From an uncultured Clostridium sp. (GTDB lineage: Bacteria; Bacillota; Clostridia; TANB77; CAG-508), in assembly GCA_900555835.1 (NCBI GenBank), contig USMK01000020.1, positions 1 to 28,537 of the forward strand: a stretch of 28,537 bases of DNA. The letters run 5' to 3'. Positions 1 to 7,815 of this stretch are shown one piece after another. Within the stretch, counting starts at the first letter, position 1, and the number at the start of each line of letters is the position of its first letter. Made by a program: the position numbers and the translations under genes. Below the pieces are notes generated by a model. That model ran no database searches. It was given only the letters and a program-made list of their open reading frames with translations, and was not told the DNA's origin.

Positions 1-219
1 ACAGGAACAAGTGAATATTGGAAAGCGAACAATATTTACGACCTAGCTGGTAACGTATGGGAATGGACACAAGAAAAATATTCAACAGGTACCGATCGTG
101 CTAGTCGTGGTGGCTATTACTACGACGGTGGAGACATCAATCCAGCAGCTATTCGTTTCTACAATGATGCAAGCAGCACTGTCAGTGTCATGGGTTTCAG
201 AGCCAGCTTTTACTTGTAG
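1..219 (+). CDS. FGE/C-type-lectin-fold protein, C-terminal fragment; candidate DGR target
   Basis: The gene enters from the left edge, and 72 codons up to TAG are visible. The motifs NIYDLAGNVWEWT, RASRGG and the terminal GFRASFYL are those of formylglycine-generating-enzyme (SUMF1)-like domains, a C-type-lectin fold often used for binding rather than catalysis. From about 105 to 195 the codons at variable-looking positions are TAT, TAC, GAC, ATC, AAT, ATT, TTC, GAT, AGC and GTC. Each differs from AAT or AAC only at the adenines, as expected if the region was diversified from a template rich in AAY codons. Constant codons (GGT GGA, CCA GCA GCT, ATGGGTTTC) lie between them. Base composition is richer in GC than the rest of the window. 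The N-terminus, template repeat and reverse transcriptase are not in the window. The family call is firm; the DGR-target role is inferred. Confidence 0.85.
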   Translation, partial: TGTSEYWKANNIYDLAGNVWEWTQEKYSTGTDRASRGGYYYDGGDINPAAIRFYNDASSTVSVMGFRASFYL

Positions 220-226
220 CACTGTA

Positions 227-248
227 CTCTGGTAGCGATGCATCAGAG
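227..248 (+). other. Stem-loop just after the FGE-like gene
   Basis: CTCTGGT (227-233) pairs with ATCAGAG (242-248), giving 7 bp with one G-U and an 8-base loop, 8 bases past the stop codon. There is no T-run after it, so it is not a standard terminator. DGR targets in phages are known to have a hairpin or cruciform just downstream of the variable region, and this position fits that. The stem is short and could be chance. Confidence 0.4.
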
Positions 249-289
249 CAAATGCTTGGTAAGTTTTATAAATAAATTTAAACGAAGGT

Positions 290-325
290 AAAGGGTTTGA
301 CGCGTGAAAATGCGTTAAATCCTTT
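290..325 (+). other. 14-bp stem-loop in intergenic region
   Basis: AAAGGGTTTGACGC (290-303) pairs with GCGTTAAATCCTTT (312-325) as RNA: 14 bp including two G-U pairs, around an 8-base loop. A short palindrome, CGCATGCG (327-334), follows instead of a T-run. It could be a U-poor terminator for the gene ending at 219 or a structured RNA element. The function is unknown. Confidence 0.5.
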
Positions 326-359
326 GCGCATGCGACTGTGCTAGTCATGGCAAAAAAAC

Positions 360-388
360 TTTACTTCTTGTCTATTTTCTGGTACAAT
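360..388 (+). promoter_or_regulatory. Sigma-A-type promoter for the cysteine-rich microprotein
   Basis: TTTACT (360-365), a 17-base spacer and TACAAT (383-388) precede the small gene at 423. Confidence 0.55.
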
Positions 389-422
389 ATAAGTATATTG
401 GATATATTGGAGGTGTATTTTA

Positions 423-530
423 ATGGGAGATAGATGTGGTTCTTGCAGTAAATATAACTCAGGAAGATGCCAAGAAGACGGAAAATATGTTGACAAGTAC
501 GATAGTGCTTGCAACGATTATGAAGATTAG
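423..530 (+). CDS. Cysteine-rich microprotein, 35 aa
   Basis: The ATG follows a GGAGG site (410-414) by 8 bases and the ORF is 35 codons. Cysteines fall at residues 5, 8, 16 and 30 (C-x2-C-x7-C-x13-C) and the C-terminus is acidic (NDYED). The pattern resembles small four-cysteine metal-binding proteins, but I cannot name a family. It has its own promoter and a strong terminator, so it is a free-standing gene. It is highly hydrophilic with no signal peptide, so it is probably cytoplasmic. Confidence 0.7.
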   Translation: MGDRCGSCSKYNSGRCQEDGKYVDKYDSACNDYED

Positions 531-534
531 TAAA

Positions 535-576
535 GAAAAAGTATGTTTTGCAGATTGTGTAAAGCATACTTTTTTA
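535..576 (+). terminator. Rho-independent terminator
   Basis: AAAAAGTATG (536-545) and the following bases pair with the segment ending CATACTTTTTT. The stem is over 12 bp with some G-U, the loop is about 5 bases and a T-run follows. Confidence 0.85.
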
Positions 577-624
577 TTTATGTAAAATTTAGTGAAAATT
601 TTTGTATTTTTTGTTCTGATTTTG

Positions 625-653
625 TTGACAATATAAATTAATAAATATAAAAT
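625..653 (+). promoter_or_regulatory. Promoter for the WG-repeat-like surface gene
   Basis: A perfect TTGACA (625-630), a 17-base spacer and TAAAAT (648-653). Confidence 0.75.
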
Positions 654-692
654 AATAATAAATTCAAAAGATTATGTAAGGGGGATTCTAAA

Positions 693-2354
693 TTGAAAGA
701 CCAAAAGGGAATTAATAAAATTGCAGTAATTATTGGAGTTGTAATTGGATTACTTATTGTAGCTATTGGAGGAGTAATTATTTTATCTAATGTCAAGAAC
801 AAGCAACCACAAACACCAACACAGCAGGTACAAGAACCAGAAAATACAGAGGTTTCTGCTGATGAACAAACAGATATTGAAACTTATTTAGAAAAGTTTA
901 CTTATGTAGCAATTATGGGAGAAACAGGAGCTACATCTCATGAGAGAATGTCACAAGAAACTGCTATGGTATATATGGCAACAGAGAATGTTAAGGAAGA
1001 AAGTAATAATGCAAATTCGACGAATCAAAATACTAATACTACATTAAACAATGGAATTGCTACAAACACAGTAGGAAATGAGAATACAAATACCTTAGCT
1101 AATACTGCTACAAATGGAGATAACAGATTATCTATGGATATTGGAACAACTGATAATACAAATTCAGCAAATACGGCTGGAAATACCTTGAATTCTAATA
1201 TTCCAACTGTACCAGCAAATCAAAATACCAATGTGTTTGGACTTGCAGAAGACACTATTCAAAATGCAGTATTTGAGATGTTTGGACAAAAGTTGGATAA
1301 TTTGTCTACAATTTTACAAACTGAAAGTATTAAACAAGAAACATCTGATGTTCACATAACACAAATTCAAAGTTTAACAAAAAGCAATGGGATTTATACA
1401 GCAGTATATAATGCTTGTATAGAAACAAATGCCCAAAAACAAGCAGGAGTAAATCTTTACGGATTGGATTCATATGCTGTACAAGCTAAATTTGAGAAAA
1501 ATGATAATCCGGAGTACAGTGAATATAAATTGTCTTCTATAAATATAACAACAAAAACCACACCAACAGCTTATTATGAAACATATGTTGATGGAAAATG
1601 CGGAGTTATAGATAATAACGGAATGGTAATATTAGATGCAAAATATAGTGCCATTGAAATACCCAATAGCTATATTGGATTGTTTATTTGTAGCACAGAG
1701 GGAAGCACGGCTCCAACAATATTAAATGAAAAAGGTATTGAGCAATTTACTGAGTATGATAGTGTAAATTTAATTACTGCAACAAGTGGAACTGAAAGCT
1801 CTTGGACAGAAGATAACATTTTATTAACTGAAAAAGATGGATATTTTGGGGCTATTGATTTTAAAGGGAATGTTATTTATGATGTAATATATGAGGAAAT
1901 CAAGCCATTAGGATATGAGCCTGAAAGATTGGTTCTAACTAAGTCAGGTAATAAGATATTAGCCGATACAAAGGGAAATATTATATCTAATGGAACATAT
2001 TCAAAAATAGGAATACTTGGAATAGATTTTGAATCTTCAGCATTGGTAACTGCAACAAGAACCCAAGAGGATGTTATCAATTTAATGCAACAAGAAGATT
2101 ATGTTTTAGGACTTACTACCGCTGGAACATATGAAATTTTGGAAACTAAGAATGTGAATGAAACTACAACAATTATGAATAAAAATGCTAATTCTTATGG
2201 ATTGACGATTGGCACAAACTGGCAACTTGTAGCGTTGGACTTGTCTGTGCCTGTACAAAATGTGATTACATTAGAGAATGGACAAACCATAACTTTGGTA
2301 AATCAAAAACCTGTATATACAAAGCAATTAGCATCTCAAACAGCAACAGAATGA
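693..2354 (+). CDS. Membrane-anchored surface protein with WG-repeat-like domain
   Basis: The start is TTG, preceded by AAGGGGGA (678-685). The N-terminus is a short positive segment with the motif DQKGIN and then one long hydrophobic helix (residues about 9-31), so it is a signal anchor or prepilin-like leader. Residues about 100-180 are a low-complexity Asn/Thr/Ser linker. The C-terminal half holds degenerate WG-type repeats, seen as VDGKCGVIDNNGMVILDAKY and EKDGYFGAIDFKGNVIYD. Such repeats are usually beta-rich and extracytoplasmic. The next gene also has a QKGI leader, follows 55 bases later with no terminator between, and is probably co-transcribed. The function is not known; a surface role is inferred. 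Confidence 0.75.
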   Translation: MKDQKGINKIAVIIGVVIGLLIVAIGGVIILSNVKNKQPQTPTQQVQEPENTEVSADEQTDIETYLEKFTYVAIMGETGATSHERMSQETAMVYMATENVKEESNNANSTNQNTNTTLNNGIATNTVGNENTNTLANTATNGDNRLSMDIGTTDNTNSANTAGNTLNSNIPTVPANQNTNVFGLAEDTIQNAVFEMFGQKLDNLSTILQTESIKQETSDVHITQIQSLTKSNGIYTAVYNACIETNAQKQAGVNLYGLDSYAVQAKFEKNDNPEYSEYKLSSINITTKTTPTAYYETYVDGKCGVIDNNGMVILDAKYSAIEIPNSYIGLFICSTEGSTAPTILNEKGIEQFTEYDSVNLITATSGTESSWTEDNILLTEKDGYFGAIDFKGNVIYDVIYEEIKPLGYEPERLVLTKSGNKILADTKGNIISNGTYSKIGILGIDFESSALVTATRTQEDVINLMQQEDYVLGLTTAGTYEILETKNVNETTTIMNKNANSYGLTIGTNWQLVALDLSVPVQNVITLENGQTITLVNQKPVYTKQLASQTATE

Positions 2355-2409
2355 TGAGAATACTAAATTAGTTCTTTGAGAATGAATAAGATAGGAGAAT
2401 TCTAAGAAG

Positions 2410-4008
2410 ATGACTGAATTAAAAAGTCAAAAGGGAATAACCTTGATAAATGTGGTTATAATGATAATTTTGGTTTTAATAATAAGTACAGCCATTATAT
2501 TTGGATATGGAGAAAAGGGAATAGTAGAAAATGTAAATAATGCAGTCCAAAGAGCTAATGTCGAAAATATAAAGGGACAAATTAGAACAGACATAATTGA
2601 ACACCAAATATCAAACAAACAAGAAATATCAGAGGAAGGTTTGAAAAATATATTAAAACAATATGGGGAACTTTCGGATGAAGAAAATATAATTGATAAA
2701 ACATTAACAATAGGTGGGAAATACCAAATTAAGGTATCTGAAATTATAAATGAAGTAACCAAAGAAAGTGAAAATGTGCAACCAACATTTACAATTGTTG
2801 CAAATCCACCTGATATAACCAATTTTGATAAAAATAGTACCTATTATGTGTCGTGGAATTTGGATAATAGTCCGTATATCATAAATGATGAAACATTAAT
2901 TAGTAAAAATCCACCAAACAACTGGTATGATTATACCGAAGGAGTGAATCATTGGGCTAATGTGAAAACAATAGGAGGTGGAAATGAATGCTATTGGGTT
3001 TGGATTCCAAGATATGCATATAAAGTACCACAAAGAAATGGAAATGAACAAAAAATTGAAATAAAATTTTTAAAAGATGATACGAAAGTCGCTTGGGGAG
3101 AAAGCGTAGAATTAGGGAAAGAATGGTTAATACATCCTGCTTTTACACAAAGTGGAAATGGTGGCTTAGGAGAATTAACTGGAATTTGGGTAGCAAAATT
3201 TGAGACAAGCAGTAACCATCCAAGTGTTCTTGAAAATCCAACAGAAGAAGAACTCAAATATGATGGAGGAGCAGAAATTGATACTGATTTAAAAGTGAGG
3301 GTAAAACCAAATGTGATAAGTTGGAGATCAATAACGTTGGGAGATTGCTTTACTGTATGCAAAAATTTAACAAAAATAGGAAATTCACTAGAAAATACTA
3401 CTAATATTGATTCTCATATAATGAAAAATACAGAATGGGGGATGGTTGCATATTTAAGTAGTAGTGGATATGGAAAAAAAGGCAGAATATACAATAATCC
3501 ATACTATATAAACAACATATATTTATCTTCTATAACTGGATTGTGTGGAGAAGAAGCTGGCTATATAACAACTACATATAATGATTCAAAGGTGTACAAA
3601 TATAATACAGAAAAGGGAATTAATGCAAGCACAACTGGAAATGTTTATGGAATATATGATATGGCAGGAGGATCATGGGAATATGTAGCAGGAATATATA
3701 GCAAGAAAATTTCAAATTCTCCAAATTATGATATGTTGTCAATAGATGCTAAATATTATGATACGTATACAAGATATGGTAATAGTAAATATGGAGATGC
3801 GATATATGAAACATCAACAAAATTAAATGGAACAACTAGTTGGAATTCTAATTTTTCTAATTTTGTGAATTCGGGAGAACCAGTATTTGTAAGAGGAGGA
3901 CGAGCTGGACATGGAGAGAATGCTGGAATTTTTGCATTCAGCTATGATAAAGGAGGAGCAATAAAAAATACAAGTTTTCGTCCATGTTTAACCATAAACC
4001 ATAAATAA
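2410..4008 (+). CDS. Prepilin-like protein with C-terminal FGE-like (C-type-lectin) domain
   Basis: The leader MTELKSQKG is followed by ITLINVVIMIILVLIISTAI, which matches the class III-type prepilin peptidase motif G/[IF]-T-L-I. Position +5 is Asn instead of the usual Glu. A helical/linker region runs to about residue 190. After it come CYWVWIPRYAYKV, IYDMAGGSWEY, a VRGG motif and a terminal SFRPCL, the landmarks of the SUMF1/FGE fold. A sulfatase-modifying role is unlikely; this is probably a surface or pilus-associated binding protein. It has the same fold class as the fragment at 1-219 but is AT-rich and lacks that fragment's clean AAY-derived codon pattern. The ATG is preceded by AGGAGA about 12 bases upstream, a rather long spacing. 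Confidence 0.8.
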   Translation: MTELKSQKGITLINVVIMIILVLIISTAIIFGYGEKGIVENVNNAVQRANVENIKGQIRTDIIEHQISNKQEISEEGLKNILKQYGELSDEENIIDKTLTIGGKYQIKVSEIINEVTKESENVQPTFTIVANPPDITNFDKNSTYYVSWNLDNSPYIINDETLISKNPPNNWYDYTEGVNHWANVKTIGGGNECYWVWIPRYAYKVPQRNGNEQKIEIKFLKDDTKVAWGESVELGKEWLIHPAFTQSGNGGLGELTGIWVAKFETSSNHPSVLENPTEEELKYDGGAEIDTDLKVRVKPNVISWRSITLGDCFTVCKNLTKIGNSLENTTNIDSHIMKNTEWGMVAYLSSSGYGKKGRIYNNPYYINNIYLSSITGLCGEEAGYITTTYNDSKVYKYNTEKGINASTTGNVYGIYDMAGGSWEYVAGIYSKKISNSPNYDMLSIDAKYYDTYTRYGNSKYGDAIYETSTKLNGTTSWNSNFSNFVNSGEPVFVRGGRAGHGENAGIFAFSYDKGGAIKNTSFRPCLTINHK

Positions 4009-4017
4009 TTAATAGAA

Positions 4018-4066
4018 CTATTTACAACTTTTACTAAATCTGGTAAAATGTTGTAAATAGATTTTT
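4018..4066 (+). terminator. Rho-independent terminator
   Basis: CTATTTACAAC pairs perfectly with GTTGTAAATAG. The inner TTTTAC/GTAAAA extends the stem past a one-base bulge, and ATTTTTATT follows. Confidence 0.9.
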
Positions 4067-4119
4067 ATTCTAATAATTAGTACATCTAATCTAATTAATT
4101 CCAGAAAAAGGGTGAAAAA

Positions 4120-4770
4120 TTGAAAATTTTATTAGGAAAAATGTTGAATTTATTTTTTCCAAAGGTATGTGGATTTTGCTTAAAAATAAATAAAGATGCA
4201 CTATGTTTTAAATGCAAAATGAAAGCTGATAATATGTTAAAAGGTGAAATAGAAGAAATCAATGGCAAGTTTTTTTCATATTTAATTTATTTGTTTAAGT
4301 ATGAAGGAATAATAAGGGAAAAGATTATTAATTATAAATTTAATGATATGGCCTATTTGAGAGATACTTTTGTAAATTTTGTTATAAAAAATGAAAAAAT
4401 ATGTGGTTTTTTGAAAAAATATGATATAATAATCCCAGTTCCAATACATCGCAAACGTATGAAGAAAAGAGGATATAATCAAAGTGAACTGATTGCTAGA
4501 AATATTGCGAGAAGTACAGGTTTGGAGTTAGTTGCAGATGCTTTGACAAAGGTAAAGAATAATATTGCTCAAAGCACTTTAAATAGGGAAGACAGACAAA
4601 ATAATGTTAGAGATGTGTATGGGATTAAAAATATTGAAAAGATAAAAAATAAAAGGGTTGTTTTAGTTGATGATATATATACAACTGGCAGTACTGTGAA
4701 TGAGTGTAGTAGAATTTTAAAAAATGCAGGTGCTAATAAGGTCGCGGTGCTTGTGATTGCGAAAGATTAG
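4120..4770 (+). CDS. comF: ComF family phosphoribosyltransferase-like protein
   Basis: This is a 216-residue protein starting at TTG, placed by AAAGGGTG (4107-4114). Cysteines 17, 20, 29 and 32 form the N-terminal zinc-ribbon typical of ComF. The core has IIPVPIHRKRMKKRGYNQS, and the C-terminal part has the PRPP-binding motif VVLVDDIYTTGSTVNEC. ComF acts in the cytoplasm in DNA uptake during natural transformation in Bacillus; its role in Clostridia is less clear. Length and motifs are normal. The next gene begins 8 bases after the stop codon with its own strong RBS, so the two form an operon. Confidence 0.93.
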   Translation: MKILLGKMLNLFFPKVCGFCLKINKDALCFKCKMKADNMLKGEIEEINGKFFSYLIYLFKYEGIIREKIINYKFNDMAYLRDTFVNFVIKNEKICGFLKKYDIIIPVPIHRKRMKKRGYNQSELIARNIARSTGLELVADALTKVKNNIAQSTLNREDRQNNVRDVYGIKNIEKIKNKRVVLVDDIYTTGSTVNECSRILKNAGANKVAVLVIAKD

Positions 4771-4778
4771 GAGGAGTT

Positions 4779-6857
4779 ATGGAAGATTTAGTTGAAAGTA
4801 TATTGGATTATGTAAGAGCAGATTATACTGATTATGCTATTATGATAAATGGTGAGTGGGGTAGTGGTAAAACTTATTTTTGGAATAATAAAATAAGAAA
4901 TAAAATTGAGTCACTTCAGTTGAATGGTAAGCAATATACAACTATTTATATGTCTTTGTATGGAATTTCAAATTTGGAAGATATTAGTAAAAAGATATTT
5001 ATTGAGACTACTCAATTAATGGATAAAAATTTAAAAAGATATATGGATATGAACCATCAAACTACAATACCAGAATATGCTAAAACTGGGCTTGATATGG
5101 CAAATTTCTTTGGAGTTACACAAAATGGAGATAGAATTGATTATGGAAAGTTCTTTTCAACTGATGACAAGGTTTTGTGTTTTGATGATTTGGAAAGAGC
5201 AAATGTAGATGTTATAGATATTCTAGGCTATATCAACAATTTTGTTGAACATGACCATATTAAAACAATTATTATTTGTAATGAAAAAGAATTATCAACA
5301 AAACTAAAAAGCAGTAATTTGGAAATGAAAACATTTATTGCAACATATTTGCTTGACAAAGAAGGTGATTTGTCTAAAACAGACAAGCCAATGGTTGAAA
5401 AGATTAGAGACAAAATAGAGTATGTTTTTGATAAAGCCAATGATTATGAAAGAATAAAGGAAAAACTTATAGGTGAAACTTTTGAGTATGCACCAGAATT
5501 TACTTATATAATCAATGGTCTTCTTATGAGATATGAGGCAAATCCTGATTTGATTAGATTTTTAAGGGAAAATACGCAATTAATTATTTCAACATTTAAT
5601 AAAAGTGGAACTAGAAATTTAAGAATTTTAAAACATGCTTTAAATGATTTTAGAAAAGTTTTTGAAATGGTTAACAAATATTATCCAAATACTAGCCAAA
5701 AGGTATTAAAAACAATGCTTATATTTACAATTGCTGTTTCTTTTGAAATAAAAGCTGGTAAAATAACAAAAGATAAATTTGTAAATATTGAAAATAACGA
5801 AGAATATAAGGCAATACTTGTATCTTCAAGGGTTTTGATGGATAATAGACAATTCTATATTAAAGAATTTGATAATAACTATTACTACAATTTTAAAGCA
5901 GAATATAGATTTTTCAAATTTATTGAAATCTATGTACGTACTAGAATTTTTGAAATGAAAGTTTTTAAAAATGATATGGAAGTTATTATAAATACGGTGG
6001 ATACAGACAATTTGCCAGGATACAAAAGACTACTTACAGAGGAATATTGGAAAATTTCTGATGACCAATTTGGTAATGTTATTGACGAAGTAATGGAAGA
6101 TGTGAAGTTTGGTAGAATTGAGGTTATTGACATTGTAAAATTGTTTATGTATTTTTGCTATTTTATTGAAAAAGATTTGATTAAATATGATATGAGAACT
6201 GTAAAAACAAATTTTATCAATGGAATGAATGTAGCTGCATTAACTTCAAAATATTGTGATAATGTGGAAGAACAATTATCACAAATTGGATTAACACAAA
6301 TTACTCCTGATATGCAAGAAATTTTAAATCATTTCGAATTAATCAATCAAACTTTAAAAGACAAAATGTACAAAGAAAAGGCAGAAGAAATATTTAAATG
6401 TATTCCAATGAAAATGGAAAACTTCTTTGCCAAGTTTGAAGCAGAATGCATGAATATCCCGATATTCAAGTATTACGATGTATATCAAATGTTCCAAAGA
6501 ATATCTTGTGCAAACAATGAAGATATAGTTACAATACGTGAACTTCTAATGAAAAGAGTGAATAAATACAAAAAAGAAATAGAACCAGAGATGGAAAATA
6601 TAGAAAAGCTAAAACAAGTTGTAGATAACTACACAGATGGCAAGGTTATAGGAATTAAAATAGTAATGCTAAAAGAATTTTCAAAAGACCTAGGAACAAT
6701 ACTAGATAAATATAAAAATGATAATTCTTTAAAACTAGAACAAATAATAAAACAAGAAGAACACCTACAAAACAAAGTAGCGCAAGAAATACGAGAAGAT
6801 GATTTACTTCCATTAGATGGAATAGATATAATTAATTATGTAGACGAAAATGAATAA
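4779..6857 (+). CDS. KAP-type P-loop NTPase, 692 aa
   Basis: The ATG follows AGGAGGAG. The Walker A motif GEWGSGKT is at residues 25-32 and Walker B, VLCFDDLER, at about 132-140. The FDDLER form, followed by a sensor-like strand IKTIIICNEKEL, is characteristic of KAP-family P-loop NTPases. No transmembrane segment is evident, unlike many KAP proteins. The remaining 500 residues are helical and Lys/Glu-rich with no domain I recognise. KAP-like NTPases occur in several anti-phage and membrane-associated systems, but nothing beside this gene is a recognisable effector, so a defence role is only a possibility. It has 8-base spacing from comF and no terminator follows before the rpsB promoter. Confidence 0.8.
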   Translation: MEDLVESILDYVRADYTDYAIMINGEWGSGKTYFWNNKIRNKIESLQLNGKQYTTIYMSLYGISNLEDISKKIFIETTQLMDKNLKRYMDMNHQTTIPEYAKTGLDMANFFGVTQNGDRIDYGKFFSTDDKVLCFDDLERANVDVIDILGYINNFVEHDHIKTIIICNEKELSTKLKSSNLEMKTFIATYLLDKEGDLSKTDKPMVEKIRDKIEYVFDKANDYERIKEKLIGETFEYAPEFTYIINGLLMRYEANPDLIRFLRENTQLIISTFNKSGTRNLRILKHALNDFRKVFEMVNKYYPNTSQKVLKTMLIFTIAVSFEIKAGKITKDKFVNIENNEEYKAILVSSRVLMDNRQFYIKEFDNNYYYNFKAEYRFFKFIEIYVRTRIFEMKVFKNDMEVIINTVDTDNLPGYKRLLTEEYWKISDDQFGNVIDEVMEDVKFGRIEVIDIVKLFMYFCYFIEKDLIKYDMRTVKTNFINGMNVAALTSKYCDNVEEQLSQIGLTQITPDMQEILNHFELINQTLKDKMYKEKAEEIFKCIPMKMENFFAKFEAECMNIPIFKYYDVYQMFQRISCANNEDIVTIRELLMKRVNKYKKEIEPEMENIEKLKQVVDNYTDGKVIGIKIVMLKEFSKDLGTILDKYKNDNSLKLEQIIKQEEHLQNKVAQEIREDDLLPLDGIDIINYVDENE

Positions 6858-6873
6858 AAATATTCAAATTTGC

Positions 6874-6902
6874 TTGCATTTGGTGAAAAAGTCTGATATA
6901 CT
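6874..6902 (+). promoter_or_regulatory. rpsB promoter with extended -10
   Basis: TTGCAT (6874-6879), a 17-base spacer and TATACT (6897-6902), with TG one base upstream of the -10. Confidence 0.8.
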
Positions 6903-6909
6903 ATAAAAG

Positions 6910-7010
6910 TTAAAAAATATACACACAAGTTTAGCTTGGGTTTGTGCTTAATTTTTTAGGTGAGCCTAAGCGAGTTTAAAGGCTTGTGGAAGTTATAACA
7001 AAAAAGGGAG
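6910..7010 (+). promoter_or_regulatory. Structured rpsB leader, candidate S2 autoregulatory site
   Basis: About 110 bases lie between the promoter and the rpsB start. Several complementary pieces are visible: CACAAG with TTTGTG, GCTTGGG with CCTAAGC (one G-U), and GCTTA with TAAGC around a T-rich run. Some are mutually exclusive. Leaders that bind excess S2 protein are established for rpsB in several bacteria. I infer that role here from position and pairing only. Confidence 0.45.
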
Positions 7011-7020
7011 GAATTTTAAA

Positions 7021-7791
7021 ATGGCAGTAGTAGCTATGAAACAACTATTAGAAGCAGGTGTTCATTTCGGACATCAAACAAGAAGATGGGATCCTAAAAT
7101 GGCTGAATATATATTCCAAGCTAGAAATGGAATCCATATTATCGATTTACAAAAAACATCAAAAAAATTAGACGAGGCATATGCTTTCGTAAAAGAACAA
7201 GCAGAAGAAGGAAAAGACATTCTTTTTGTTGGAACAAAAAAACAAGCACAAGAATGTATGAAAGAAGCTGCTTTAAAATGCAATATGTTCTATGTTGACC
7301 AAAGATGGTTAGGTGGAATGCTTACAAATTTTGAAACAATTAGAGCAAGAGTTGAAAGACTTAAAAAATTAGAAGAAATGGCTAATGATGGAACATTCGA
7401 TATGTTACCAAAAAAAGAGGTTATAGGTCTTAAAAAGGAAATGGAAAAACTTGAAAAGAACTTAGGCGGAATTAAAGATATGACAAAATTACCAGGAGTA
7501 CTTTTCATAGTAGACCCTAAAAAAGAAAGAATAGCAATATTAGAAGCAAGAAAATTACACATCCCAGTTGTAGGTTTAATTGATACAAACTGCAACCCAG
7601 AAGATGTTGATTATCCAATACCAGGAAATGATGATGCAATTCGTGCTGTTAAATTAATCGCAGACGTAATGGCAAATGCTGTTATAGAAGGTAGACAAGG
7701 TGAAGTTGTAACAGATGCTAATATAGCAAATGAAGAAGCAACATCAGAAGAAGCTACAAGCATGGAAGAAGTTGTAGCTAGCGAAGAATAA
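7021..7791 (+). CDS. rpsB: 30S ribosomal protein S2
   Basis: This is a 256-residue protein with the S2 landmarks AGVHFGHQTRRWDPKM, GIHIIDLQKT, FVGTKKQAQE, QRWLGGMLTNF and PVVGLIDTNCNP. The C-terminus is a short acidic tail rich in Glu, Ala and Ser. S2 binds the 30S subunit and helps recruit S1 and mRNA. The ATG is preceded by AGGGAGGA. tsf follows after 24 bases in the usual rpsB-tsf order, and the promoter and structured leader lie upstream. It has no CGG codon. Confidence 0.98.
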   Translation: MAVVAMKQLLEAGVHFGHQTRRWDPKMAEYIFQARNGIHIIDLQKTSKKLDEAYAFVKEQAEEGKDILFVGTKKQAQECMKEAALKCNMFYVDQRWLGGMLTNFETIRARVERLKKLEEMANDGTFDMLPKKEVIGLKKEMEKLEKNLGGIKDMTKLPGVLFIVDPKKERIAILEARKLHIPVVGLIDTNCNPEDVDYPIPGNDDAIRAVKLIADVMANAVIEGRQGEVVTDANIANEEATSEEATSMEEVVASEE

Positions 7792-7815
7792 TTTATTATA
7801 GAGGAGGATTTAAGT

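Noticed and set aside
330..360. GTGCTAGTCATGGC near 338-351 resembles part of the FGE-like gene (GTGCTAGTCGTGGT, 98-111), as if a template-repeat fragment
   Set aside because: Similarity covers only about 14 bases, with a non-adenine difference, and the flanks do not match, so it is not a DGR template repeat.
3880..4008. C-terminus of the prepilin/FGE protein as a second DGR variable region
   Set aside because: Its codons at loop positions (GGA, GAG, GCA, AAA, ATA) are not consistently derivable from AAY; it looks like an ordinary paralogue.
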